Origin: Arthrobacter sp. PGP41 | GTDB lineage: Bacteria; Actinomycetota; Actinomycetes; Actinomycetales; Micrococcaceae | Assembly: GCF_002953935.1 (NCBI RefSeq) | Contig: NZ_CP026514.1 | Span: 3,286,001-3,350,000, forward strand | Reading direction: 5' to 3' | Length of the DNA stretch: 64,000 nt | In this document: one piece after another, positions 35,282 to 44,339 of the stretch | Layout of the letters: each line of letters begins with the position of its first letter | Position numbering within the stretch: position 1 is the stretch's first letter | Program-made: the position numbers and the translations under genes | Notes under the pieces: model-generated | Database searches by the model: none | Seen by the model: only the letters and a program-made list of their open reading frames with translations | Told to the model about the DNA's origin: nothing

Positions 35282-36751
35282 TTAGATGTCGGCGAGGAGG
35301 GTGGTCGGGTTTTCGATCGCGTCGGCCACGAAGCGGAGGAAGCCGGCTGCCGTGCCGCCGTCGCAGACGCGGTGGTCGAAGGTGAGCGTCAGCTCGGTGA
35401 CCTTGCGGACCGCGAGCTCGCCGTCCACCACCCACGGCTTGTCGATGATCCGGCCCACGCCCAGGATGGCCACCTCGGGGTGGTTGATGATCGCCGCGGA
35501 GCCGTCCACGCCGAACACGCCGTAGTTGTTGAGCGTGAAGGTGCCGCTGCCGAGCTCCGTGGGGGTCGCCTTGCCCTGTCGTGCGACGTCGGTGAGCCGG
35601 CGGATCTCGGCGTCCAGTTCGCGTGCGGTCAGCTTCTCGGCTGCCCGGACGGACGGGACCACCAGGCCGCGGTCGGTCTGGGCGGCGATGCCGAGGTTGA
35701 CGCCGTCGAACGAGACGATCTCCTGGGACCCATCGGACGCGGTCTCGATCCGGGTGTTGAGCTCCGGATACTTTTTTAGCCCAGCTGTGACAAATCGTGC
35801 GATGAAGGCGAGCAGGCCCGGCACCTGGGACCCGCCGGCCTTGAGCCCTTCGCGAAGCTCCAGCAGGCCAGTGGCGTCCACGTCCACCCAGACTGTCGCC
35901 TCGGGGATCTCCGAACGGCTGCGCGCCATGTTCGCGGCGACGGCCTTGCGAACCCCTTTGACCGGCGTGCGGGAAGCGATGGGCAGCCCGGTCCGGGCGT
36001 CGACGCCCTCCGGAGCGCCCGCGGTTTCGACAGGCTGAGTCGCGGCAGGCCTGGTTTCAACGGGCCTGGTTTGGGCAGGCTCAGCCACCGGGGCATGGAT
36101 GGCCTTTTCCACATCGCGGCGCATGATCAGCCCGCCCTCGCCGGAGCCGGGGAGCTCGCCGAGGTCCACGCCGTGCTCCCGGGCCATGCGCCGGACCAGC
36201 GGCGAAATCACGGCACCGAGCCTGCCGGGGACCCGCGTGCGCAGCAGGGAGAGATCGTCCTCGGCAGGCTTGGCATCGGCAGGCTCAGCCACCGCGACGG
36301 ATGACTTGGGCGCGCGGGTCCGCCGGGCTACGCCGTGGCCGCCCGGAGTGCCATAACCGATCAAGACGTTTCCCGAACCGGCCCGCTCCTCCTCACGGTA
36401 AGTTTCAGCAGCAGTCGACGCGGATGATGCCGCCCCGGGAGTGGCATCGGGCCTGTCGGAGCCGGATGACATGCTGCTTGCAGCAATGTCGTCCGGCGAA
36501 GGGGCGGAGACGGGCATCACCGAGATCAGCGGCTTCCCCACGTCCAGGGTCTCGCCCGGCTGCCCGTGCAGTTCGGCCACAATCCCGGCGTACGGGGAGG
36601 GCACTTCAACGGTGGACTTCGCGGTCTCCACCTCGGCAATGGGCTGGTCAACAGAGATCTCGTCGCCAACGGCAACGTGCCAGGACACCAGCTCGGCCTC
36701 GGTGAGGCCCTCGCCCAGGTCCGGCAACAAAAACACACGCGTTTCACTCAT
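35282..36751 (-). CDS. bkdC: Branched-chain 2-oxo acid dehydrogenase E2 (dihydrolipoyl acyltransferase)
   Basis: 489 residues. Lipoyl domain (about 1-78) with the lipoyl Lys in ETAKSTVEVPS; Ala/Pro/Thr linkers; a subunit-binding domain (SPLVRRMAREHGVDL, then GEGGLIMRRDVEKA); and a catalytic domain ending with DHRVCDGGTAAGFLRF, the active-site His motif. It transfers acyl groups from E1 to CoA in branched-chain keto-acid oxidation. ATG at 36751 lies 2 bases after the E1-beta stop. The second linker is unusual in containing AEPA/VETRP units encoded by repeat-like DNA. Confidence 0.93.
   Translation of the reverse strand: MSETRVFLLPDLGEGLTEAELVSWHVAVGDEISVDQPIAEVETAKSTVEVPSPYAGIVAELHGQPGETLDVGKPLISVMPVSAPSPDDIAASSMSSGSDRPDATPGAASSASTAAETYREEERAGSGNVLIGYGTPGGHGVARRTRAPKSSVAVAEPADAKPAEDDLSLLRTRVPGRLGAVISPLVRRMAREHGVDLGELPGSGEGGLIMRRDVEKAIHAPVAEPAQTRPVETRPAATQPVETAGAPEGVDARTGLPIASRTPVKGVRKAVAANMARSRSEIPEATVWVDVDATGLLELREGLKAGGSQVPGLLAFIARFVTAGLKKYPELNTRIETASDGSQEIVSFDGVNLGIAAQTDRGLVVPSVRAAEKLTARELDAEIRRLTDVARQGKATPTELGSGTFTLNNYGVFGVDGSAAIINHPEVAILGVGRIIDKPWVVDGELAVRKVTELTLTFDHRVCDGGTAAGFLRFVADAIENPTTLLADI
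36023..36296. repeat. REP-like units inside the E2 linker
   Basis: On the plus strand, GGTTTCGACAGGCTGAG at 36023, GGTTTCAACGGGCC at 36053 and GGCAGGCTCAGCCACCG at 36074 and 36278. They resemble the GGTTTCGACARGCTCAACCACC-type intergenic repeats I associate with Micrococcales genomes, here read in frame as the E2 linker. Confidence 0.45.
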
Positions 36752-36753
36752 GG

Positions 36754-37866
36754 TCAGTTCTCCCACTGAAGGTCGTCGACGGCGTCGAGGATGCGGTCCA
36801 CGCCGGGCAGGTAGTACTTCTCAAGCTTGGGCGCCGGGTACGGGATGTCGAACCCGGTCACGCGGCGGATGGGGGCGGCCAGGTGGTGGAAGCAGCGCTC
36901 CTGCACCCGGGCCACGATCTCCGAGGACACGGACGCGAATCCGTGGGCTTCGGCAATCACCACGGCCCGGCCGGTCTTCCGCACCGACGCGCTGACCGTC
37001 TCGTCGTCGAACGGCACAATGGTCCGCACGTCGATGACTTCCAGCGAACGCCCTTCCAGCGCTGCCGCTTCGGCGGCGGCGAGCGCGGTGGGGACGGACG
37101 GCCCGTAGGCGATCAGCGTTGCGTCCGTGCCGGGACGGGCGACGGCGGCGCGGCCCTCGGTGGTGCGTCCCGCCGTCGTGCCTTCCGAGTGAAGGCGACG
37201 CAACTCGTCCAGGTCCACCAGGTCCTTGGACCAGTAGAGCTTCTTGGGCTCCATGAACATCACGGGATCGTCCGAGTCGATGGCCTCGCGGAGCATCCGG
37301 TACCCGTCCGCCACGGTGGCCGGGGTGAACACCTTCAGGCCGGCGGTGTGGGCGTAGTAGGACTCGGAGGAGTCGCAGTGGTGCTCCACTCCCCCGATGC
37401 CGCCGCCGTAGGGAACCCGGATTACCATGGGCAGCTTCACGGCACCCTTGGTGCGGTTGTGCATTTTGGCCACGTGGCTGACGATCTGCTCGAACGCCGG
37501 GTAGGCGAACGCGTCGAACTGCATCTCGATCACCGGGCGCATCCCGTTGATGGCCATGCCCACGGCCATGCCCACGATGCCGGACTCGGCCAGCGGGGTG
37601 TCGAAGCAGCGCTGCTCCCCGAACGTGGCGGTGAGGCCGTCGGTGATGCGGAAGACCCCGCCGAGCATGCCCACGTCCTCGCCGAAAACCAGGACGGACG
37701 GGTCTGCGTGCATGGCGTCGGCCAAAGCAGTGTTCAACGCCTTGGCCATGGTGACCGGCTGCGGGCCGGCGGCTTCCGCGCTGGCTGCGGCGGAGGCGGC
37801 TGCCCGTGCGGTGGCAGCAGAAACGTTGCCGTTGGCCTCGGACGAGGTGGTGATGGTGGGGCTCAC
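36754..37866 (-). CDS. bkdB: Branched-chain 2-oxo acid dehydrogenase E1 beta subunit
   Basis: 370 residues. Transketolase-like pyrimidine-binding domain with EDVGMLGGVFRITDGL, ESGIVGMAVGMAINGMRPV and DAFAYPAFEQIVSH, plus a C-terminal domain ending in PYPAPKLEKYYLP. It pairs with E1-alpha to decarboxylate 2-oxo acids on thiamine diphosphate. The GTG start overlaps the E1-alpha stop (GTGA). The N-terminal 30 residues are Ala/Ser-rich and variable. Confidence 0.94.
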   Translation of the reverse strand: MSPTITTSSEANGNVSAATARAAASAAASAEAAGPQPVTMAKALNTALADAMHADPSVLVFGEDVGMLGGVFRITDGLTATFGEQRCFDTPLAESGIVGMAVGMAINGMRPVIEMQFDAFAYPAFEQIVSHVAKMHNRTKGAVKLPMVIRVPYGGGIGGVEHHCDSSESYYAHTAGLKVFTPATVADGYRMLREAIDSDDPVMFMEPKKLYWSKDLVDLDELRRLHSEGTTAGRTTEGRAAVARPGTDATLIAYGPSVPTALAAAEAAALEGRSLEVIDVRTIVPFDDETVSASVRKTGRAVVIAEAHGFASVSSEIVARVQERCFHHLAAPIRRVTGFDIPYPAPKLEKYYLPGVDRILDAVDDLQWEN

Positions 37867-39125
37867 TTGCCGGCCTCCTGTGCTGCTGAATCCTGAGATG
37901 CGGGGTTCTGGGATGATGCTGCGTCGCGGGCGAGCTCGTCGGCGAGCAGGGCGGACTGTTCCTTCAGCTGGGGCGTGGTCGTTTCGAAGACGTGGCGGAA
38001 AAGCTCCTGCGGATCCACGGGGACGTCCTCGCTGAGGCCTTCACGCAACTGCGTGGCCACGGCTTCGGCGTGCCCGGAGATCCGCGCCTCCACGGAGGAG
38101 TCCAGCAGGCCGCGGTCCGTCAGGTAGGTGCGCATCCGGTTCACGGGATCCTTGGCCCGCCACTCCGCAACCTCGCTGCTTTCGCGGTAGCGGGTGTCGT
38201 CGTCGGCGTTGGTGTGGGCCTGCATGCGGTAGGTGTTGGCTTCCACCAGCAGTGGGCCGGAGCCTTCGCGGGCGAGTTTCACGGCGCGGTCCAGGACGGC
38301 GAGCAGCGCGACGACGTCGTTCCCGTCCACGCGTTCGCCGGCCATGCCGTAGCCCACGGCCTTGTGCGCGAGCGACGGCGCCACGGACTGGTGCGCCAGC
38401 GGCACCGAGATCGCGTACTTGTTGTTCTGGATGAAGAAGACGACGGGCAGGTGGAAGACGGCGGCGAAGTTCAGGGCCTCGTGGAAGTCGCCTTCGCTGG
38501 TGGCGCCGTCGCCGCACATAGCCAGCACCACGGTGTCCTCGCCGCGGAGCTTGGCGGCGTGGGCCACGCCCACGGCGTGCAGCAGCTGGGTGGTCAGCGG
38601 GGTGCACTGGATGCCCACCTTGTGCTGGAGGGGGTTGAACCCGCTGTGCCAGTCGCCGCGGAAGATGGTCATCACCTGCACGGGGTCCACGCCGCGGGTC
38701 ATCACGGCCACGGCGTCGCGGTAGGTGGGGAACATCCAGTCGCCGTCGGAGAGGCAGAGGGCTGCCGCCACCTGGCAGGCTTCCTGTCCGTGGCTGGACG
38801 GGTACACGGCCATGCGGCCCTGCCGGACCAGTGCGGAGTTCTGGTCATTGACGCGGCGGCCGACGACGAGCTGCTCGTACGCTGCCAGCAGTTCGTCATC
38901 GCCGGGCAGGGGGTATTCGTGGCCGGGTTCGGTGCCCTGCTCACTGTCCGGCAGGAGCCGGCCGTCCGGGTCCACCATCTGGATCTGGTGCCGGGCCGGA
39001 AGCATGTAGTCCTCGGCACTGATGCCGAACTTCTTGGCCGTTTCCGAGAGGTCATTCCCGGCGGGGGCCTTGCTGTGGTCCGCGGTGGTTTGGTCCGCCG
39101 CGGTGTGGTCTGCGGAGATCGTCAT
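37863..39125 (-). CDS. bkdA: Branched-chain 2-oxo acid dehydrogenase E1 alpha subunit
   Basis: 420 residues. The thiamine-diphosphate motif runs from GDGATSEGDFHEALNFAAVF to IQNN; HQSVAPSLAHKAVGYG and YRMQAHTNADDDTRYR match the phospho-loop region of BCKDH/PDH E1-alpha. It is first gene of a three-gene operon without its own E3. The Asn/Ala-rich ends look disordered. An Lrp/AsnC gene nearby is the likely regulator. Confidence 0.94.
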   Translation of the reverse strand: MTISADHTAADQTTADHSKAPAGNDLSETAKKFGISAEDYMLPARHQIQMVDPDGRLLPDSEQGTEPGHEYPLPGDDELLAAYEQLVVGRRVNDQNSALVRQGRMAVYPSSHGQEACQVAAALCLSDGDWMFPTYRDAVAVMTRGVDPVQVMTIFRGDWHSGFNPLQHKVGIQCTPLTTQLLHAVGVAHAAKLRGEDTVVLAMCGDGATSEGDFHEALNFAAVFHLPVVFFIQNNKYAISVPLAHQSVAPSLAHKAVGYGMAGERVDGNDVVALLAVLDRAVKLAREGSGPLLVEANTYRMQAHTNADDDTRYRESSEVAEWRAKDPVNRMRTYLTDRGLLDSSVEARISGHAEAVATQLREGLSEDVPVDPQELFRHVFETTTPQLKEQSALLADELARDAASSQNPASQDSAAQEAGK

Positions 39126-39212
39126 TGTTCCGTCCTTCTGTTGCCACTATTCCTTCCCAGTATCCGCCCGGGACAGGTTTCGTATCCAGTACCTCGCAGA
39201 ATCGTGGAGAAG

Positions 39213-39308
39213 CTGCGCGATTCCGCCTGTGGCGGGAGACGAATTGCAAGTGTGAGCTGGATTACTGACTGGGTGCGTGGACGAATTGGCGGCCAAGCAT
39301 GCCAGGGT
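39213..39308 (+). pseudogene. Diverged copy of the asnC 5' region
   Basis: About 96 bases align with 39793-39888, including GACGAATTGCA(A)GTGTGAGC, GGATTACTGAC and GGCGGCCAAGCATGCC. It contains the equivalent of the asnC start (GTG near 39273) but stops after about a dozen codons. It is in the spacer before bkdA, whose promoter must lie here too. Confidence 0.65.
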
Positions 39309-39511
39309 TCGATGAGCACGCCCCATCCCGGGAGCTCCGCGGGTGCCGGCACCCCCTGCCGAAAGTCCCTTGACCTCTCCTTCATGCAGGACCACACTCG
39401 GAAGGTGCACAGGGCGCGGAGGGGACAGCGCAGCCCCTTCCGCCCCGGAACCGCTGTGGGCAAAGCGGCATTTCACACACAGGGGAATTACAAAGAGTGG
39501 GGGCAGCTGTA

Positions 39512-39742
39512 ATGGACATTGAGAAGTTGTGGGACCGGCTTGAGCCGGAAACGCGGCAGTGGCTGCTGGATAATCCCGGGTGCAGGATCCTTCCCCGGGC
39601 CGTGGTGGCCGCAATCACCAAAGCCACGGGAGCTCAGCTGGAACAGGACAGGCACGGTGAAACTGTCCTCTCCCCCAGCGACTGCGATTTCATCCGCACC
39701 GCAGCGCACCTGCAGGATGCTCATAGCCACAAGTCTCCGTAG
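39512..39742 (+). CDS. Small protein, paralogue of the one at 57064
   Basis: 76 residues starting MDIEKLWDRLEPETRQWLLD, then CRILPRAVVAAITKATG and QDRHGETVLSPSDCDFIRTA. The second copy at 57064 matches over nearly its whole length. It is soluble, acidic-to-neutral and helical. GGGGG lies about 10 bases before the ATG. It sits in DNA flanked by two copies of the asnC 5' region. No family recognised; the closing SPSDCDFIR is the most constant part. Confidence 0.7.
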   Translation: MDIEKLWDRLEPETRQWLLDNPGCRILPRAVVAAITKATGAQLEQDRHGETVLSPSDCDFIRTAAHLQDAHSHKSP

Positions 39743-39792
39743 CCGGGCCCTTGGCTGGGTTTTCGCATCCGGCATCCCACTAACTGCAACGA

Positions 39793-39888
39793 TCCTGCCC
39801 GATTCTGCCTACACTGGAAGACGAATTGCAGTGTGAGCCGGATTACTGACGGGGGCCGTGGGCAAAGTGGCAGCCAAGGATGCCGGGA
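39793..39888. repeat. Duplicated segment, functional copy (asnC promoter and start)
   Basis: Partner of 39213-39308. It holds the immediate upstream region and first ten codons of asnC. The two copies, about 580 bases apart in the same orientation, bracket the 39512 gene. Confidence 0.6.
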
Positions 39889-40331
39889 CGGAACCCGTCC
39901 CGCTGGATGAGATCGACCGCAGGATCATCGCCGAGTTGACCCGGGACGGCCGGATGTCCGTCACGCAGGTGGCGGAGAACGTCCATATCTCCCGCGCGCA
40001 CGCCTACACGCGGATCGGCCGGCTCACCAGCGAGGGGGTGCTGTCCAGGTTCACGGCGCTCGTGGACCCCATCAAGGCGGGGCTCCGCTCATCCGCCTAC
40101 GTGACCCTGAAGCTGAAGCAGGACGCCTGGCGCGAGCTGCGCGACCAGCTCGCCGTGATCCCCGAGGTGCACCACGTGGCCCTGGTGGGCGGCGACTTCG
40201 ACGTGATCCTCCTGGTCCGCGCGGTGGACAACATCGACCTGCGGCGGGTCATCTTCGACCAGCTGCAGTCCATGCCCGGGGTGCTGGATACCCAGACATT
40301 TTTGGTGTTTGAGGATCTGGACACGCGGTAG
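39858..40331 (+). CDS. Lrp/AsnC-family regulator, probable bkd regulator
   Basis: 157 residues: helix-turn-helix (LDEIDRRIIAELTRDGRMSV, then VAENVHISRAHAYTRIGRL) and a RAM effector domain (VHHVALVGGDFDVILLVRA). BkdR proteins of this family respond to branched-chain amino acids and adjoin bkd operons, and here the gene diverges from bkdABC. GTG start at 39858. Its last 71-base stretch before the C-terminus is copied at 47868. Confidence 0.9.
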   Translation: MGKVAAKDAGTEPVPLDEIDRRIIAELTRDGRMSVTQVAENVHISRAHAYTRIGRLTSEGVLSRFTALVDPIKAGLRSSAYVTLKLKQDAWRELRDQLAVIPEVHHVALVGGDFDVILLVRAVDNIDLRRVIFDQLQSMPGVLDTQTFLVFEDLDTR

Positions 40332-40349
40332 CCACAGATGCTGACGTAT

Positions 40350-40805
40350 CTATGCCCTCTGGCGGAGATAGTCGATTTCGAGTTCAGTGACCGTGGCCCT
40401 GCCATGGAGTGAAATCTGGCCCAAGACCGAACATCCGCGGCTCAGGTCGCCTTTGCGCACGGCCCGCTCCAATGCCTGGGCCAGGCCTGCCAGACGACGG
40501 GCGCCCACCATCGCGGAAGACACCCTCAGGCTGATGACAGCATCAAGGGCCGCGTCACAATCCTCATCAGCAAGTGATACAGCCAGCCGGCGCTCCCGCT
40601 GATCCCACAACGCCGCATAGTCCTTCACAAAATTCGTTGCCAGATCGGCTCGCCCCAGCTGGTCTTCCAGATCCTGCAGGACTCCCGTGTCCACTAAGGG
40701 CAGGTTCTGACCGTCGCCCGTCCCGTCGGGCCCCGGCGCGGGAACGCCACGCCCGTCCGGTTCGTCGCCGCCGGACGGCACTGCTGGTTGAGCTGAAATG
40801 ACCAT
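40350..40805 (-). CDS. Hpt-like protein lacking the phosphoacceptor His
   Basis: 151 residues. A disordered N-terminus (1-35) precedes an Hpt-like bundle: VLQDLEDQLGRADLATNFVK, then DYAALW and DAVISLRVSSAMVGARR. The latter has Ile91 in place of the phospho-His and Arg94 in place of the Lys. Paralogue of 22711. It lies directly downstream of an EAL gene on the same strand (110-base gap), which suggests a shared pathway. Confidence 0.65.
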   Translation of the reverse strand: MVISAQPAVPSGGDEPDGRGVPAPGPDGTGDGQNLPLVDTGVLQDLEDQLGRADLATNFVKDYAALWDQRERRLAVSLADEDCDAALDAVISLRVSSAMVGARRLAGLAQALERAVRKGDLSRGCSVLGQISLHGRATVTELEIDYLRQRA

Positions 40806-40915
40806 GCCTTAAGGCTAAGTCCCGTGGAGCCCCAAAGACCCGTTCTTCGGAGTATCCTGCGCAAACCTTAGTGCTGCCTTGAGCGCACAGACGCAATAGT
40901 CGGCGCACCGGAACC

Positions 40916-42016
40916 CTACGGATCCACCGAGGCCGCTGCCACTGGCTGTATGACCCAGGAGGACCAGTTCAGCGGGTGCACCGACGGCCGGCCAAGCAAA
41001 TAGCCCTGGCCGGACGTCAGGCCAGCGTCAATGACCGCTGCCAGCTCGGCCTCAGTTTCAATTCCTTCACCAGCCAGGACCGCCCCGACCTCGCGGGCAA
41101 GCCCTATCACGGCGGGCTCATCGTGGTCGCGGCCCGCCACGATTCCGTCAATAAACGTACGGTCTAGCTTGATGATGTCCGGCCGAAGGCTAAGAATCCG
41201 ATCGGCAGGCATGAAGCCCGGACCGGAGCCATCCACCGCTACCCGCAGGCCCTGTTGACGTAGCGGTTCCATCGACTGGATGACGCTGTCCCACCGCGCG
41301 TCGTCTGCCCGGCCCCGTAGTTCAATGACGATCTTGTCCATCGCCAAGCCGGAGTCCTGGAGCACGTCTCGAACCCGGGCTTCCGTGCAGGCTGCGGGGC
41401 TAAGGTTGAATGCGACAAAAAGATGGGAAGGGACCGTTCGCGCCGCGGACACGGCGCACAAGAGCGCCGCCAACTCCAATTCGGTGCCGAGGCCTACGGC
41501 TTCGGCTTCCCTGAACCAGGTTTCGGCGTCGGCTCCGTCACTGGTGACGAAGCGCGTGAGCGCTTCAAACCCCGCGGTTCTTCCTTCCGGCAGCTCGTGT
41601 ATCGGCTGGAACGCCGTGAGCAATAGCCTGCTACCCAGGACCGATTTGATCCTCTTGGTCATTCCGGCACTGCGTGATCGCGGCGCGTCCAGGAGACCCG
41701 CAGGCGTAGCCCGCGAGTCGGGCCCACTGGGTGCGGGAAGAGTATGCTGCCCGGCGTCCGGCTTGCGCGTCCCGATCAGATGTTCCAGAAACGCTCGTTC
41801 AGGATTGTCCGGATGGGCAGCCAGTCGGTCCTGGAGCTGCTGCCTGGCCCATGTCCCGCCGGGAGCGGGATCAGACAACACGTCATTGATCAGCTCCAGC
41901 ACCTGCCCGCGCAGAGTGGTGTCTTCCGCCGTCGAAGGCGGCACTGCGGGTCCCCCCGGACCCGGCATGTCCTCTGCACCGATGCCTGCTGGAAACGAAG
42001 GCTCGTCCCTTGACAT
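40916..42016 (-). CDS. EAL-domain protein, probably not catalytic
   Basis: 366 residues. Residues 35-90 are helical; 125-355 form an EAL domain. FEALTRF (151-153), FNLSPAAC (Asn204) and IKLD are kept, but the ELxE motif reads IELRG, with Gly235 for the second Glu, and DDxG reads VDGSG, with Gly263 for the second Asp. Both are needed in active phosphodiesterases such as RocR. It may bind cyclic-di-GMP or a partner without cleaving it. The ATG at 42016 begins a charged N-terminus with no membrane segment. Confidence 0.85.
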   Translation of the reverse strand: MSRDEPSFPAGIGAEDMPGPGGPAVPPSTAEDTTLRGQVLELINDVLSDPAPGGTWARQQLQDRLAAHPDNPERAFLEHLIGTRKPDAGQHTLPAPSGPDSRATPAGLLDAPRSRSAGMTKRIKSVLGSRLLLTAFQPIHELPEGRTAGFEALTRFVTSDGADAETWFREAEAVGLGTELELAALLCAVSAARTVPSHLFVAFNLSPAACTEARVRDVLQDSGLAMDKIVIELRGRADDARWDSVIQSMEPLRQQGLRVAVDGSGPGFMPADRILSLRPDIIKLDRTFIDGIVAGRDHDEPAVIGLAREVGAVLAGEGIETEAELAAVIDAGLTSGQGYLLGRPSVHPLNWSSWVIQPVAAASVDP

Positions 42017-42207
42017 TGGCTATTCCTTTTTGTCCCCAGGCACCGGCTGAGCCCGGCACCGGGTCTTGGCCGCATCACTGACTCATCACAGCGTGCAACC
42101 TCCACCTGAACAAAGAGTACAACCGACCCGACCGTAAATGCGCTGTCATTGGGGCAAGAAGTTCAGTCAGTGCTAAACGCGGGCTCGGAACTGCGGCAAA
42201 GTTCTTT

Positions 42208-42477
42208 CTAGATCGCCGATTCCGGGATCCCATCCACGGCGATCTCATTGAGCTTGATCCACATGGCCCTCATGAAGCCTTCGCTGTTCCTGCGGACCAC
42301 TGCGCACCGCACCCCTCGTCCATCCCATCGCTCCACCAGCACGTCGCCACGAAGGTCGCGGGTGACGAACACATCGTCCGCCACCCACGCCGCGCCCTCC
42401 TTGAAGCCAAACATTGCCACCGGCATAGAAACCCACGGACGGCGATCTGCCCGCCTGTCGTCCTCGTATCCACCCAT
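42208..42477 (-). CDS. Hypothetical protein
   Basis: 89 residues. The middle reads as alternating strands: AWVADDVFVTRDLRGDVLVE, then WDGRGVRCAVVRRN. It has no signal or membrane segment. I do not recognise the family. The start at 42477 lacks a strong ribosome site, so a slightly shorter form is possible. Confidence 0.45.
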   Translation of the reverse strand: MGGYEDDRRADRRPWVSMPVAMFGFKEGAAWVADDVFVTRDLRGDVLVERWDGRGVRCAVVRRNSEGFMRAMWIKLNEIAVDGIPESAI

Positions 42478-42624
42478 GGGCCGAAATTAGCCCTGCATCC
42501 TGGCCGGGGCACCAGTAGCCGGTACCTGAGTTTCACCCGCCGAGTACCTGTAGCACCTATCTCCCTACTTGCCTGCGCGTCCTGCCAAAGCCGGTCAATG
42601 CGGAGGGCACTGAGAGGAATCGTT

Positions 42625-43971
42625 CTACCGGTACCCGTCCACGATTGCAGCGGCGATCTCCTTGTAGGCGCGCCTGGTCTCGGGTTTGAGGACATCGAGG
42701 GTGACGAGGTCGCCGTCAGCCACGCCACGGTCGTGCGGAACCGCGATGAGCTCGCGGCAGATCCCGGCCAGGTGTTCTTCGATGGCGTCCTTGTCCACCC
42801 GGGAGGAGACCTCGTCCTTGTCCGTAATAACGACGACGGCGTTCCGGGCCAGCTCCTCGTAGCCGTGGCTGGCCAGCCAGTGCAGGGTGCTGCGGGCACG
42901 TTTGGCACCGCTCACTGCATAGCCTGCGGCAATCACCAGATTGTCCGCAGACTGCAGGATCCCGCTCATGGCGTTGTGCGTCACACCCGTGCCGCAGTCG
43001 GTCAGCGCCACGGAGTAATAGCTGGAAATGAGTTTGCGGATCCGCAGGTACTCAGCCGCCGTGAGTGAATCCGAGACCTCCGGGTCCTGCTCCCCCGCGA
43101 TCAGGTGCAGCCGGCCGGCGTGGTGCATGTACCGGGCCAGGGCTGTCAGCGAGTCGATGGAGTCGATGTTCTTCAGGAGGTCTGTAATGGTCCGCGGGCT
43201 GGACTGCTGGTAAATGCCCTCGCCAAGTGCCCGTTCCACCAGGTCACCGGAGTCGGGGTTCGCATCGATGGCGCAGGGGGCGTCCCCGCGGAATTCAGCC
43301 AGCGTCAGGCCCACGCCCACGGTAGTGGAGGTCTTGCCGATGCCGCCCTTGAGGCTGAGCACAGCGGTGTTGTAGCTGCCCTGCAGCTGTCGCGAGATCC
43401 GGCGCGCCAGCTCATCCTCCTGGCGCTGCCTGGCGCTCGGGCCCAGGTTCCAGGCACCGCCGGTCACGCTGTAGATGGCTCCGCGGAGGCCGCCCACGGG
43501 CCGCGGCTTCTGCTCCTTCACGAACAGCCCGGGCGAGCTGATGAAATCAGGCATGGGGCTCTCAGCAATGCTGTCCGCAACGGTAGGCCGGACGCGGCGG
43601 AAGGCGGGAGCTTCAGCAGGGGCGGCCGACGGCGGCGGTGCGCCTTCCCCGGCAGCTGCACCAGGGTCGGAGGTGAGGGTGTCCTGCACGGCCGTCGGGG
43701 CGGCTGCAGGTGGCCGGGTGGGAGGCGGGACGGCAGAGGCTGGCTGCGCGGCATCGGCGGCCGCGGCAGCTTCTGCCCACGAGGTCCGGCGTGTCAGCGG
43801 CCCTCCGGCTTCAGGCGGGCTGGAAGGGGCGGGCGGTACGGCTGGCATGGTTCCTGTCCGGACATCCGCCGGCTCGCCGTCGACGCGACGGAGGTCGCGG
43901 CGTCGGCGCAGTGGCGGCTGCCCTGCATCGTCTGCATTGGCGCGCGCATTCTGATCCGCCGGATCGGACAT
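42625..43971 (-). CDS. MinD/ParA-like ATPase with a long disordered N-terminus
   Basis: 448 residues. The first 170 are Pro/Ala-rich and disordered, with a basic patch (LRRRRDLRR). The C-terminal 250 form a deviant-Walker P-loop ATPase: SLKGGIGKTSTT (208-216), the Asp in AIDANPDSGDLV, and ALTDCGTGVTHNAMSG. This layout resembles ESX-associated MinD-like proteins (EspI type) and other cell-surface positioning ATPases. No type VII genes are nearby, so its partner is unknown. Confidence 0.85.
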   Translation of the reverse strand: MSDPADQNARANADDAGQPPLRRRRDLRRVDGEPADVRTGTMPAVPPAPSSPPEAGGPLTRRTSWAEAAAAADAAQPASAVPPPTRPPAAAPTAVQDTLTSDPGAAAGEGAPPPSAAPAEAPAFRRVRPTVADSIAESPMPDFISSPGLFVKEQKPRPVGGLRGAIYSVTGGAWNLGPSARQRQEDELARRISRQLQGSYNTAVLSLKGGIGKTSTTVGVGLTLAEFRGDAPCAIDANPDSGDLVERALGEGIYQQSSPRTITDLLKNIDSIDSLTALARYMHHAGRLHLIAGEQDPEVSDSLTAAEYLRIRKLISSYYSVALTDCGTGVTHNAMSGILQSADNLVIAAGYAVSGAKRARSTLHWLASHGYEELARNAVVVITDKDEVSSRVDKDAIEEHLAGICRELIAVPHDRGVADGDLVTLDVLKPETRRAYKEIAAAIVDGYR

Positions 43972-44059
43972 GTTTATCCCCCAGGACGTTCGGCAAGAAG
44001 TTCAGCAGCACTCTGGTTCAAACTGTAAGTCTACGATGCTTTCGAGTGTCAGCCCGGAC

Positions 44060-44179
44060 TCAGCGGTGGGCCAGTGCGGCGGCAACTACGGCTGCGGTCA
44101 GTATTAAGAGAACGGCCAGGACAGCGTAACCGTGCCACTTGGGACGACCTTTATGGGGATTGATGTCAATGTACGGCAT
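44060..44179 (-). CDS. Small single-helix membrane protein
   Basis: 39 residues: MPYIDINPHKGRPKWHGYAV, then one helix (LAVLLILTAAVVAAALAH) and an Arg. The polar N-terminus and C-terminal helix resemble the small protein at 23241. The spacer 44180-44339 holds its likely promoter. It is short, so the call is tentative. Confidence 0.45.
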   Translation of the reverse strand: MPYIDINPHKGRPKWHGYAVLAVLLILTAAVVAAALAHR

Positions 44180-44339
44180 GGCTGACGGCGGCTACCTCGG
44201 GGATTGGCCTGTGACGCGGATGACACGGCGCTTGACAGGACGCTACATGCAAGTATCGGAATTGACAAAATTGGGTCACGCCGCGGATCGCAGGGCATGT
44301 GCGGGCTTGGGTGCAGCACTTATGCAAGCGAAACCTTGG

